Made by a program: the position numbers and the translations under genes | Origin: Hyphomicrobiales bacterium | GTDB lineage: Bacteria; Pseudomonadota; Alphaproteobacteria; Rhizobiales; Rhizobiaceae | Assembly (NCBI GenBank): GCA_900467185.1 | Contig: UBPA01000021.1 | Location: 161,548-225,547 of the forward strand | DNA length: 64,000 nucleotides | Reading direction: 5' to 3' | Notes under the pieces: generated by a model | The model's input: the letters and a program-made list of their open reading frames with translations, nothing else | What the model was told of the DNA's origin: nothing | The model's database searches: none | Shown: positions 41,079-50,260 of the stretch, piece after piece | How positions within the stretch are numbered: the stretch's first letter is position 1 | Layout of the letters: the number at the start of each line of letters is the position of its first letter

Positions 41079-43282
41079 CCAACCAGCCCTTTCAGGAGCC
41101 CGGCAATCTCGCCTTCCAGTACGGAGATATCCGCTTCGATCTCGCTTAGCGGGCGCGGCGGCTTGTAGACGTAGAAATGCCGGTTGATCGGGATTTCATA
41201 GCCCACCTTAGTCTTGTCGTAATCCACCCATGCGTCAACTACATGCGGCAGCACCTCGCGCGCCATATAGGCGTCGATCACGTCGCGGAGTTCTTCGACC
41301 AGCTTGTTATTGGGCTTGTCCGGCCCGAACTGCATGGGCAGCGGCAAGGTGGCGCCTTTGGGCAGCGGGATGTTCTCGGTGTCGCGCAATTCGCTATCCG
41401 GCTCCGGCCGGCCCTTGCTGTCGCGGCAGATCTCGGCTTCCGGGTCGCGCTCGCCCAGTGCAGCGAAGATCGCCTTCTTGATGGGGGCGGCGAGTTTCAG
41501 TCCTGCGCGTTTGGCAGCGCGGGTCAGGTCGGCGTCGAACACCTCGCGATCCATGGAACGGCCTTTGGCTTCCAGAGTTGCAAGCATGGCGCGAATGGCA
41601 TCCTGTTCGGCGCGCCCAGCGGCTTCCTCGGCCTCGACCGCTTTTGCATCCTTACGTTTCTTGGAGATGGCTAGAGCGGCGAACGCGGTCTGTTCGTCCA
41701 GCCGCGCGATGCGCTGTGGCGTTGCCTCGAAATTCATGCGCAAGGGGCGCTCAACCGTCACCTTCAAGAAGCCGAACTCGCGGTTTTCGAAGATGCGGGA
41801 GACGACGCGCGTTTCTTTCTCGCCCGTCTTTTGGTCGATGACGACTTCGGCCGTCTCGCCGTCTTTGAAATTAGCATAGAGGCGCGTCAGATCATTGATC
41901 TGGTCATCGCTAATCTCGTTGCGCTTGTTGTTGAGGCTCTTCTTCATTTTTTCGAGGAACCGCGTGCCGTCAATCAACTGCACCTTGCCGCGCCGCTCAG
42001 GCGCCTTGCGGTTGGTGACGAGCCAGACATAGGTGAAGATGCCCGTGTTGTAGAAGAGCTGATCCGGCAGGGCGACGATGGCATCGAGCCAATCGTTTTC
42101 TATGATCCAGCGGCGGATGTTCGAGGGGCCGGATCCGGCATCACCTGAAAACAATGGCGAGCCGTTGAAGACAACGGCGATCTTGGAGCCTACTGCGTTT
42201 TCGTCACCAGCCTCGTAGGGGTACATCTTGGAAATCATGTGCTGAAGGAACAGCAACGAGCCATCATTGATCGCAGGCAACCCCGCACCGAAGCGACCAG
42301 AAAATCCCATCTCCTTGTGCTCGCGTTCAACGATTGGCTTCTGGTCTTTCCACTCCACACCGAAAGGTGGATTGGCAAGCATGTAGTGGAAATGCTTGCC
42401 TTCGAAACCGTCACGTGTCTTGCCATCCCCCAGCGTGTCGCCGAGCACTATATTGCTCGTCTCCTCGTCCTTGATAAGCATATCCGAACAGCAGATGGCC
42501 CAAGACTCATCATTGTATTCCTGCCCGAACAAGGCAAGGTTCGCCTCTCGGTTCAGTCCCAAATCATTATCTGGCTTCCCGCGAATGAGAATTTCGGACT
42601 CTGACAGCATTCCGCCTGTGCCACACGCGGGATCATAAATTTCCCGGTAGACATGTGGTCTATGGATCTCTTCATCGCCTGTGAAAACAAGATTTGCCAT
42701 CAGGCGAATTACTTCACGCGGCGTAAAGTGGTCTCCCGCCTCTTCGTTAGCCTGCTCATTGAAGCGCATGACAAGATGCTCGAACAGGTAGCCCATTTGT
42801 AGATTGTCGATCCTGTTCGGATGAAGATCGACACCTGCCATCGCCTTGACTATGGTGAACAGCCGATTGCTGGCATCGAGCTTTTCAATTTGGTCAGTGA
42901 ATTTGAACTTCTCGAAGATGGTACGGGCGATTGGCGAGAACCCGTTCATATAGACGACGAGGTTCGGCGCGATGTTTTCAGGGTCGCCCAGCAGGCGCTC
43001 AAATGTGTAGCTACTGGTATTGTAGAGCGGGTGCTTTCGATTGGGATCAGCGGCTTTGCCAAGGATACGCTCCATGGCAGCCTCCGGCATATTCTGAGCT
43101 TTAAATTTCTCGAACTGAGCCAGCACAGCGTCCTTGCTTGGCTCCAGCAAGCAATCAAGTCGGCGCAGAACCACCATCGGCAGCATGACGAGGCGATATT
43201 GCGGTGGGCGATACGGCCCGCGCAATCTGTTAGCAATTTCCCAGATATCTGACTTGAGCTGGTTATGGAGCTGGACGTTCAT
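41075..43282 (-). CDS. hsdM: Type I restriction-modification methyltransferase subunit
   Basis: A 735-residue N6-adenine methyltransferase subunit. It has the HsdM N-terminal helical domain, the SAM-binding motif DPACGTGGM (217-225), and the catalytic NPPFG (304-308). It is longer than the usual 500 or so residues; the extra C-terminal part (after about 500) is rich in charged residues (KKRKDAKAVEAEEAAGRAEQDAIRAML). It is the first gene of the operon, preceded 87 bases upstream by the DUF262 gene on the same strand. Confidence 0.92.
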   Translation of the reverse strand: MNVQLHNQLKSDIWEIANRLRGPYRPPQYRLVMLPMVVLRRLDCLLEPSKDAVLAQFEKFKAQNMPEAAMERILGKAADPNRKHPLYNTSSYTFERLLGDPENIAPNLVVYMNGFSPIARTIFEKFKFTDQIEKLDASNRLFTIVKAMAGVDLHPNRIDNLQMGYLFEHLVMRFNEQANEEAGDHFTPREVIRLMANLVFTGDEEIHRPHVYREIYDPACGTGGMLSESEILIRGKPDNDLGLNREANLALFGQEYNDESWAICCSDMLIKDEETSNIVLGDTLGDGKTRDGFEGKHFHYMLANPPFGVEWKDQKPIVEREHKEMGFSGRFGAGLPAINDGSLLFLQHMISKMYPYEAGDENAVGSKIAVVFNGSPLFSGDAGSGPSNIRRWIIENDWLDAIVALPDQLFYNTGIFTYVWLVTNRKAPERRGKVQLIDGTRFLEKMKKSLNNKRNEISDDQINDLTRLYANFKDGETAEVVIDQKTGEKETRVVSRIFENREFGFLKVTVERPLRMNFEATPQRIARLDEQTAFAALAISKKRKDAKAVEAEEAAGRAEQDAIRAMLATLEAKGRSMDREVFDADLTRAAKRAGLKLAAPIKKAIFAALGERDPEAEICRDSKGRPEPDSELRDTENIPLPKGATLPLPMQFGPDKPNNKLVEELRDVIDAYMAREVLPHVVDAWVDYDKTKVGYEIPINRHFYVYKPPRPLSEIEADISVLEGEIAGLLKGLVG

Positions 43283-43369
43283 GTTGGGCTTGTACTCTCA
43301 ATTTTCACATCAGATGCGTGATAGCAAACTGGTTGTCGGGCTGACAGTCAGGAGTCGTCTGACGTCACC

Positions 43370-45136
43370 TTAGGCGCTTTGGCCAGACTGAGCCTCACCA
43401 CCGAGCAGCGCGTAAAGCCTGAGCCTCAATCGCTCTTGCCGTTCCTGGAAAAAGCTATCCAACGACGCTAGGTCTGGCGGGAGATCTCCCAGCTCATGCT
43501 TCGACAGATAATGTTGACGAGACTGAGCATCTGGATAAGACCGGCTCAGCCAATCATGAGGCAGAGCTGCCCTCTTCTCGTTGTTGATGGCGCCCTCGAG
43601 AAGCTGGAGATTTGGCAGAGCATTCGCGTGCCGCGACATCCTCTCGGCGACCGACTCGTCGAACCCTTCCTTGCGCAGTTTCGCAACCGAAAACCTCGAT
43701 ATCGGGAAGACGTGATCCAGGTGGAATTGATTTCGGAGATCAACGAACGGGAACAACAAAGACAAAAGCGGAAAGGCGCGTTTGTCACCGTATTCCATGT
43801 GCAGCAAGTCTTCAATTTCGGCTGGCTCAAACGTCAGCGACTTGCCGCGCTGGCTCATGACATAGCGGAGCTTTTCAACCGGGAAAGCACTCATGTCGGA
43901 AGATTGGACTGCCTCCCGAAGTGCCGTCAACAAGGTATCGAGGCCGCTGCCCCAAATGCCGGAGGCCTTGACGATCGATCTGATAAGCCAACCCCGGATC
44001 GCATCTCTGTCGGTTGCGTGTGAGCTGTGAGTACAATAGTTGGCCGGCGCATTCTTCTTGTAGAGATAGTAGGCAATTGGAAGCAGTGCGCTATCCGCAC
44101 GAAGGGTCTGGCCGTTCAGCCCGAAGGTTGCGGCGAGCTCGACGGTCTTCAACAAGGCGGATCGGATAGCGGGCCAATTGGCTTCCAAGGCCAGCATGTT
44201 CTGCGTCGTGAAGTTCTCCACTTTGAAGCCAACCGAGGCGATGTCGGCCAGCATCAGCCCAGCCTTCAGGACGAAATCCTGGCTCAACGCAAAACCGGTC
44301 CCTATGCGGTTCAACTCATCAACCAGCTTGTGGATCTCGGCACGCGCATCGACCTGTTTCCACTGAGCGACGGCTATGCTGAGCAGCAGGTCGGAGTACG
44401 ACAGAACAGTTCCGCCAGAGTTCAGCCGGATAAAAATGTTCAGAACACGCTCGAGATCCTGAGTTTCCTCTTCATAGTAGTTAATGAGCGGCTGTGCGTG
44501 AACGACGCGATGAAGACGGTCCAGCGTTGCATAGGCGCGCTCGAGGTCTTCACCTTGCAAACCCAACTTCATCAGAGACGCGAGCATTGTTGGTCCATCT
44601 TTCATGGCCAGTATGTCTGGCACGTTGAACCAGCAGGAACCTTCATGGCGAGATGCCTGTTGATCATCCAGGAATCGAAAGCGGTACCGAACACCATCTT
44701 CATCAGGAGACGGCGCCGCGAGTAGATCTAGGCGCAACGTGCGAACCGGGAATGCGTCGGGATTGGTCCACCACTTGTTCGGCTGCTTGATGGCCATTGA
44801 TCCCCGGAGGCCGATATTGAGGGCTGTCAGTCTCTGTTGGCCATCGAGTACAGCGATCACCGTCTGGTTATGCAGTCTACCGAGCTCAGGGCAGTGAGCG
44901 GCATCGCGCTGGTGGTAGTTGAGGACAAAATCGTAGAATTTGAATTTGCCGCTGGTCTCGGCCTCGACCTTCCAGAACAAAAATGTGCCAAAGGGATAAC
45001 CTTGCATGAGGCTGTCGAACAGCCTTTCGATTTGCTCAGGCTTCCAAACAAACTCTCGCTGAATGGCCGGTAGCACATAGCTTTTGTTTTGGATGCGCCC
45101 CAGTGCATCCGCAATCGTCCCCCCAGGCTTATACAA
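43370..45136 (-). CDS. DUF262/HNH protein of the GmrSD type
   Basis: A 588-residue protein. The DUF262 (GmrS-like) N-terminal domain is marked by VLPAIQREFVWK (22-33) and LDGQQRLTAL (97-106), and the C-terminal HNH/DUF1524-like (GmrD-like) domain by HLDHVFPISRF and NLQLLEGAINNEKR. GmrSD-type enzymes restrict DNA carrying glucosylated cytosine or other modified bases. It is encoded 87 bases upstream of hsdM in the same direction and may share its transcription. The AbiV-like gene starts divergently 102 bases away. Confidence 0.85.
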   Translation of the reverse strand: MYKPGGTIADALGRIQNKSYVLPAIQREFVWKPEQIERLFDSLMQGYPFGTFLFWKVEAETSGKFKFYDFVLNYHQRDAAHCPELGRLHNQTVIAVLDGQQRLTALNIGLRGSMAIKQPNKWWTNPDAFPVRTLRLDLLAAPSPDEDGVRYRFRFLDDQQASRHEGSCWFNVPDILAMKDGPTMLASLMKLGLQGEDLERAYATLDRLHRVVHAQPLINYYEEETQDLERVLNIFIRLNSGGTVLSYSDLLLSIAVAQWKQVDARAEIHKLVDELNRIGTGFALSQDFVLKAGLMLADIASVGFKVENFTTQNMLALEANWPAIRSALLKTVELAATFGLNGQTLRADSALLPIAYYLYKKNAPANYCTHSSHATDRDAIRGWLIRSIVKASGIWGSGLDTLLTALREAVQSSDMSAFPVEKLRYVMSQRGKSLTFEPAEIEDLLHMEYGDKRAFPLLSLLFPFVDLRNQFHLDHVFPISRFSVAKLRKEGFDESVAERMSRHANALPNLQLLEGAINNEKRAALPHDWLSRSYPDAQSRQHYLSKHELGDLPPDLASLDSFFQERQERLRLRLYALLGGEAQSGQSA

Positions 45137-45238
45137 CTCCTACCCCTCCAGTTTGATTCGCGTTAAACTTTTACGATTTCATATCAACGAAGCGATTCAC
45201 CGCCAACTGGATGTCACGCAACTGAGGAGCTAAGGTCA

Positions 45239-46138
45239 ATGGGATTCCCAAGGATCGGTTTGAAGCAAGCATTGCGGCTGACCCAGATGAGCGATGCCGC
45301 TCGTCTGAGCTTTCTTGCCGAGGGCCTTCCACATCTTCTAAGATCTGCAAGGGGGTACTCTGAAGCCGCGGATTGTCTTGACACCGGAAGCCGCGAGGCT
45401 GACGTGCTCAACGGCTTCGCAATGGAAGAGGCGGCCAAGATTCTCATCATCCTGGATATCGTCCGTTGCCCTCCCAAGCGGCGAGGACAGCAAATAGACC
45501 GGCTGTTAAAGCACTTCTACAGCCATCTGACCCGGTTGATTTACGCAGAGGCGGCAGGCTGGAATGCCCTCGACCTGTTCGAGCTCAGGCGTTACGTCGA
45601 TCAAGAGCGCCTTGCGCACTTCGTGGATGGCCCTGTCGGCGAATACATTTTTCCCAACACAATGCTCCACCGAAGAGAGAGCCAGATGTATGTCGATATC
45701 GGAGCCTATGATGATGACAAACCGTTCTGGAGTTTCCCGACCGCCAACGAACTTGCCTTCTGGCAGCCGCGGCGGCCTGCGCTGCAAACGGTGCAGACAC
45801 TAAACGCAGCGGGCGTGTTTTCAGAACTAGGCCTGAAAATCGTTTCAGAGGTATGGGCGGAAAAGGAGTTCCGCGTTGAAGAGCCCTCTTACGCTGAAGG
45901 TCCCACGCAGCGTTCTGAAGCTGAACGGCTCGTCAGGCTCATGTTGGAACGCCTGGATGCCGCCGAGTTGATTATATACGATGCTATATCGACGCACCCG
46001 TCCACTTTGGTCAAGCGTTGGCAGTTGCCGATGTACGATCTGGACTTTGAAATCATAAAGGTCAGCGCAGAGCAACTCGAGGCCGAGCGCAACGCTGCAT
46101 ATTGGTCAGAAATGGGTACGGGATGGGACGATCGTTGA
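45239..46138 (+). CDS. AbiV-like defence-associated protein
   Basis: A 299-residue helical protein. The N-terminal part (RLSFLAEGLPHLLRSARGYSEAADCL ... VLNGFAMEEAAKILIILDIV) has the look of the AbiV abortive-infection family, whose members carry an ExxK element after a long helical run. The rest has no recognised domain. It is divergent from the DUF262 gene, with a weak GGAG ribosome site about 10 bases before the ATG. AbiV proteins block phage translation, but this one is only a distant match. Confidence 0.4.
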   Translation: MGFPRIGLKQALRLTQMSDAARLSFLAEGLPHLLRSARGYSEAADCLDTGSREADVLNGFAMEEAAKILIILDIVRCPPKRRGQQIDRLLKHFYSHLTRLIYAEAAGWNALDLFELRRYVDQERLAHFVDGPVGEYIFPNTMLHRRESQMYVDIGAYDDDKPFWSFPTANELAFWQPRRPALQTVQTLNAAGVFSELGLKIVSEVWAEKEFRVEEPSYAEGPTQRSEAERLVRLMLERLDAAELIIYDAISTHPSTLVKRWQLPMYDLDFEIIKVSAEQLEAERNAAYWSEMGTGWDDR

Positions 46139-46171
46139 ATTCAAGGTGTTTCCACAGTCCGCCTAACATGC

Positions 46172-46188
46172 GCGGAAATAACTTCCGC
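46172..46188. repeat. GCGGAAAT palindrome, copy 3
   Basis: GCGGAA (46172-46177) and TTCCGC (46183-46188) around ATAAC, 34 bases after the AbiV-like stop and before the DUF3800 gene. Confidence 0.45.
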
Positions 46189-46226
46189 ACCGGCACTTTC
46201 TCCTGTGTTCCGGGTCGAGAGCCAAC

Positions 46227-46991
46227 ATGAGCGCAGAGGGTGGCGTCAACTTTGAGCTACAAGTGTATGTTGACGAGAGCATTCACGTTCGTGGTGACTT
46301 CATCGTCATCGCGGCTGTATGTTGCTACTCTGACGTTCAGCAAAACGTCTATCGGGCATTGAGCGACTGCGGATTCGATCCGGCGCGAGACGAATTTAAG
46401 AGCAGCATGAGAATGAGTGGCAACTCGTCAGCGCAGGACCTGCGCCGACGTCTGCAGATCCTGCTGAATGATTGCAAGATCGCGATGGCCATCTGCCCGA
46501 TTTCAGAGCGCGCGAGCATAGCCACCCACGTAGCCGAATTGCTATCAACCCTTCAATTACCCTCCGGAGGCAGAATTCTTACGATTGATCTGGACGAGGG
46601 CATTAGGCCCAGCAAAGCTTCGATGCCGGCTAGCGCTTCAGTCCGATATGGGTGCGATTCAAGGTTAGTGGCCGGGATCCAGTTGGCGGACTGCGCAGCA
46701 CATCTTATCGCGACTATGCTTCTTGAGGAATTGGGGCTGGTTTCGAAAACCGTCCCGGCAAGCAGCGTATACGAAGGTCAGTCGGGCGAAATAGAGCTCG
46801 CCTGGACCCTGTGGGCCACTGTTCGTTACGCGCTCTCAGGCGGCACTCCAGTCGGAGGTGATGACGAATTTGGGTTTCCTGAGCCACTCATGAAACCATT
46901 CGGCCTATTGGTCTCGGACGCATGTTCACATGCGGTGAAAAGCGCAGTTGAGAAGCGGCTATCAACTGTTTGGGTGGGCTGCATTCACTGA
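46227..46991 (+). CDS. DUF3800-like protein
   Basis: A 254-residue protein with the DUF3800 landmarks: LQVYVDESIHVRGDFIVIAAV (a DES motif at the first strand), EFKSS, a middle strand ILTIDLDE, and near the end DSRLVAGIQLADCAAHLIATM (a GIQLAD motif). The fold resembles RNase H/DDE enzymes, with three acidic residues in the expected places. DUF3800 genes occur often in defence islands and phages. It lies 88 bases after the AbiV-like gene on the same strand and could be read with it. Confidence 0.7.
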   Translation: MSAEGGVNFELQVYVDESIHVRGDFIVIAAVCCYSDVQQNVYRALSDCGFDPARDEFKSSMRMSGNSSAQDLRRRLQILLNDCKIAMAICPISERASIATHVAELLSTLQLPSGGRILTIDLDEGIRPSKASMPASASVRYGCDSRLVAGIQLADCAAHLIATMLLEELGLVSKTVPASSVYEGQSGEIELAWTLWATVRYALSGGTPVGGDDEFGFPEPLMKPFGLLVSDACSHAVKSAVEKRLSTVWVGCIH

Positions 46992-47500
46992 TAGTACACT
47001 ATCGCTTCAAATCGCCCAGACATACTGACCGCGGTTAACACTCAGTCTCCGGTTCCCAAGCGTGGCTTGAGCTTAGCTAGGGGCCGCTGGCGATGTTCCT
47101 CATGGGTTAAATGGGACACGGTCGTCTTTCAGCCCGTCGAAACACAAGTTTTCGCACTTGGTAGGCGCGAGTGACTGTCGGCCCAAAGCGGCCAGGCGGC
47201 CTCGAGCAATGCTGAGACGCCATCCCCAGAAACCGACGTATGTGCTCGCTCAGGCAAGAAGCGGAAATTATTTCTGCACCCCGCCCGGTTGACTGACACA
47301 CCCAACCCCAGGGCACGAAGGTGGGATCGCAGTTCGTCCGCGCTGGGTGATGTCAATCAAAAAGTTTCGCCCCCTTGTATCACTTCGAACAAATGAGGTC
47401 CTTGAGATCTGGGTATCGCGCGTGGTACACCTTGAGGTATCGTAATTTGCCGAATGGAAGTAGAGCCTTACGGGAGACCGTGGTTTTGCAGGTATCGCTG
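46992..47500. other. No gene recognised
   Basis: About 500 bases between the DUF3800 gene and the right island end. Short minus-strand frames (47107-47356) are open but have no supporting signals. Confidence 0.4.
47261..47277. repeat. GCGGAAAT palindrome, copy 4
   Basis: GCGGAAAT-T-ATTTCTGC, one mismatch, near the presumed right end of the island. Confidence 0.35.
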
Positions 47501-47507
47501 GCCTATT

Positions 47508-47534
47508 TGGCGGAGAGTCCCGCCCTCTCCGCCA
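47508..47534. repeat. Right island end: copy of the tRNA-Ser 3' end
   Basis: TCCCGCCCTCTCCGCCA (47518-47534) matches the tRNA-Ser 3' end at 31135-31151 with one mismatch. It is embedded in a perfect inverted repeat TGGCGGAGAG / CTCTCCGCCA (47508-47517 and 47525-47534), so a part of the sequence may also be an integrase-binding arm. The 16.4 kb between the two copies carries the integrase and the defence genes. Confidence 0.5.
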
Positions 47535-47579
47535 TCGATACCCAGTAAAGCTCTAATTTATCTTCATATTTTTCTTAAG

Positions 47580-47611
47580 AAGTGGCGTTTTTCCCATTTT
47601 TATCGCCACTT
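47580..47611. terminator. AT-rich hairpin, possible terminator
   Basis: AAGTGGCG (47580-47587) pairs with CGCCACTT (47604-47611) around a T-rich loop; the surrounding 150 bases are unusually AT-rich for this window. Confidence 0.4.
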
Positions 47612-48158
47612 TGATTTTCGGATATCAACGTACATTAGCGAATGTTCCCGGAATAAGCCGTCTCGTTCTCTGCAAAACACTAGCGCTTATTTAGGCAATA
47701 CTTGAGTCATTTTCATGAGACTATGCTTAATTAAGACATGGTCAGAGTACATCCATGCTCCTGTCGATTGACGCCGCATGAAGGCCAGCGAAGGCGCCGC
47801 TTCTGGCTTGCGCAACAACGTCCAGGCGGTGCAGAGAGCCGTTTAAAGCCACCGGCGTCGTGTTCATCCTCGAGAACGGTGGCAGCGCCGGTGTCCGCTC
47901 GGTCAAGCTCAAAGCAAGCAAAGAATGAACGCAGGGCCGGACAAGTAGAAGAAGACCCAGGGCCTCTATGCGCTCCGCCTGTCACCGTCGGAGCATGGCT
48001 CGTATGGTATGCAAACCACCAGTGGCGGCTGTATCCCCGTCGGAAAAGCGGCGGAAGCCAGCGCACAGCCCCACTGAAGACGATAGTCTTCGTCAGTCGC
48101 ATTGACCCTAACATGGGCATGCTTGCCTCGCGCGCGCCTGCGCGTCACAGTTGGCGTA
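47612..48158. other. No gene recognised
   Basis: About 550 bases upstream of the EAL gene's stop codon. Overlapping frames on both strands around 47738-48175 are not supported by start signals or family resemblance. Confidence 0.35.
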
Positions 48159-49922
48159 TCAGGCCGCAGATGTGACTTTCACCGAAGACAAACGCGCGTG
48201 TAGTTCCTCGAACACCGTCAGTTCAAGAGGGCGCGCAAACCAGTAGCCCTGGCCTTCATCACAACCCATGACATCTAGCAGTTCGGCGGCATCGTGGGAT
48301 TCGATACCCTCTGCAACGACACGATATCCCATCTCATGGGAGAGATTGATCATGGAGTGGACAAGTCGGCGTTCGCGCGATCCGTCGCAGAGCGCTTTGA
48401 TGAACGACCGGTCGATCTTCACGACGCTCACTGGAAGCCGCTGGAGGTAGGATAGGCTGCTGTAGCCCGTACCGAAGTCGTCGATGGCAAGGTTGATCCC
48501 GTGTGCGACTAGTTGGTCGAGCTTTGCGAGAACCTGGGCGCTGTTGTGCATCAATGAGGTTTCCGTCAACTCGATCTCTAGTGCCTGGCAAGGGAGCCCA
48601 TTGGAGGAGAGGCAGGATAAAATTTCGTCCACGACATCTTCTCTCAAGTCGCTGGCCGAGAAGTTCACGGACAGTTTTATGGCAATCCCCTTCTTCTGCC
48701 AGTCTCCGAGCTGTCTGCAGGCTGCCGCAAGGACCCATTGGGTCATCGACCATGCCAGTCCACTGTTCTCGATGACCGGCACAAACTCTCCCGGCGGAAT
48801 AACGCCGAGTTCGGGATGGTTCCAGCGAAGCAACACTTCGGCCGAAACCATCTCGCCAGATGCGAGATTGATACGGGGCTGGACAACGATACGAAGCTGG
48901 CCGCGGTCCTGGAGGGCAGTTGCGAAATCATTCAGCAGGCGAAATTTTCTGCGATAGCGGGCATCTTCGCTGTTGGAAAAAAGTCCCACCGTTTGCTCAG
49001 TTGCCCGTGTCTCCTGGACCGCGCTTGAGAGTGCCCTAAGGCAATCGGCCGATGACGTCGAGCCCAGTTTCAAAAGCGTCATGGCGCATACCGGCGTGAC
49101 CGCATACTGGATTTCGGTGCCTATGAGTTGTGACTCTAGCAGCGTCCCAAGGTATGATCTGTATGTGACTGCGTCGATGCCGGACGGGGCGAGAAAGACG
49201 AACTGCGTTGCCGAAACATGATAGATTGGAATGCCACGGCCAAGGAAACTCGTCAGTGAGCGGGCCGCGTCCTTCACCACACGTTCACAAGCTGCCGGTC
49301 CCATGACCGCCGACAGTCGCTCGATTTGACGGGGCTGGGCAAGGTCCAGTGCTACCGCAATCCTGTCTTCATCAGGAGCGCTGCGGCCCAAATCTCCAAG
49401 ATCATCGCCGAACTGCACCCGGTTCGGAAGCCCGCTGATGGGGTCTATGCGTCCAAAAGCATGCTGCAACTCGATCTGTGACATCACCATAGAAGCCAGG
49501 TCCGTAAGCGCAGTACTCTCAGCTTCGGTGATCTTCCTTGGCTCCGTGCCCAGAACGCAGAGGGCTCCAAGACAATAGCCTTCTCGTGTCGTGAGCGGCG
49601 CGCCTGCATAAAAACGGATGCCGCTCACACCGAGCAAGCTGTCGCAATATCGCTCGTCTCGCTCAAAATCTTCGATGACCACAAACTTGCTTGAGTCCGC
49701 GACTTGCGCGCAGGGTGCCTTCTTCCGTGGTATCGTGTTGTGATCGACGCCGACTTTCGACTTGAACCACTGTCGGTCGCCGTCTGTGAGTGAAACGGCG
49801 GCAATCGGAAGCTGGAATATCTGGCTGGCCATTCTGGTGATGCGGTCGAAGCTTTCACTCGGACCCGTATCAAGGAGATTGAGGTTCGTAAGTGCGTGCA
49901 GGCGTTCGTCTTCGTAACTCAT
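48159..49922 (-). CDS. GAF-GGDEF-EAL protein, probable cyclic-di-GMP phosphodiesterase
   Basis: A 587-residue cytosolic protein. Residues 1-150 are a GAF sensor (FDRITRMASQIFQLPIAAVSLTDGDRQWF ... CAQVADSSKFVVIEDFERDERY). Residues 160-310 are a GGDEF domain whose active loop is degenerate (YHVSATQFVF in place of GGDEF), so it should not make cyclic-di-GMP. Residues 330-580 are an EAL domain with the catalytic set present: SAEVLLRWNHP (EVL in place of EAL), KLSVNFSASDL, EIELTETSLM, IDDFGTGYSS, VKIDRSFI and VAEGIE. It likely degrades cyclic-di-GMP in response to a GAF ligand. Confidence 0.85.
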   Translation of the reverse strand: MSYEDERLHALTNLNLLDTGPSESFDRITRMASQIFQLPIAAVSLTDGDRQWFKSKVGVDHNTIPRKKAPCAQVADSSKFVVIEDFERDERYCDSLLGVSGIRFYAGAPLTTREGYCLGALCVLGTEPRKITEAESTALTDLASMVMSQIELQHAFGRIDPISGLPNRVQFGDDLGDLGRSAPDEDRIAVALDLAQPRQIERLSAVMGPAACERVVKDAARSLTSFLGRGIPIYHVSATQFVFLAPSGIDAVTYRSYLGTLLESQLIGTEIQYAVTPVCAMTLLKLGSTSSADCLRALSSAVQETRATEQTVGLFSNSEDARYRRKFRLLNDFATALQDRGQLRIVVQPRINLASGEMVSAEVLLRWNHPELGVIPPGEFVPVIENSGLAWSMTQWVLAAACRQLGDWQKKGIAIKLSVNFSASDLREDVVDEILSCLSSNGLPCQALEIELTETSLMHNSAQVLAKLDQLVAHGINLAIDDFGTGYSSLSYLQRLPVSVVKIDRSFIKALCDGSRERRLVHSMINLSHEMGYRVVAEGIESHDAAELLDVMGCDEGQGYWFARPLELTVFEELHARLSSVKVTSAA

Positions 49923-50017
49923 AATATGGCTTCGGCTCTTGGTGTTTGTGACACATTATAGCCATTGTGCTTTCATCAGTCTTAAAGCGCTCTGTAAAAA
50001 ACGCATACCGCTGCTGA

Positions 50018-50260
50018 CCCGCCCTGGCTGAAGGTTAACGAGGAGCAGCGCCTGCTCGACGCTTGCGCCGGTTGTAAGATCTCCCTACTTCTGCCCAATT
50101 CTCATCTTGGCGATCGAAACAGGGATGCGTCGAGGTGAGATCCTTGGCCTACGTTGGGTCGATATCTCTCACAATCGTCGGGTGATTACGCTGACGATGA
50201 CAAAGAACGGGTCAGGGCGTGAAGTGCCGCTGTCGCCTGTCGGTATTAGGCCCAGCGCCA
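50018..50260 (+). pseudogene. Tyrosine recombinase fragment
   Basis: The plus strand reads EEQRLLDACAGCKISLLLP, then in another frame [45 protein letters not shown]: the active-site Arg region of a phage-type integrase. The His, Arg and Tyr boxes are absent, and the end overlaps the stop of the unknown gene on the other strand. Confidence 0.65.

Noticed and set aside
32619..47277. Short palindromes considered as a CRISPR array
   Set aside because: The copies are kilobases apart and palindromic, without regular spacers.
47738..48175. Overlapping 130-145-residue frames on both strands before the EAL gene
   Set aside because: Neither has a convincing start, and the translations look random; left as unassigned.
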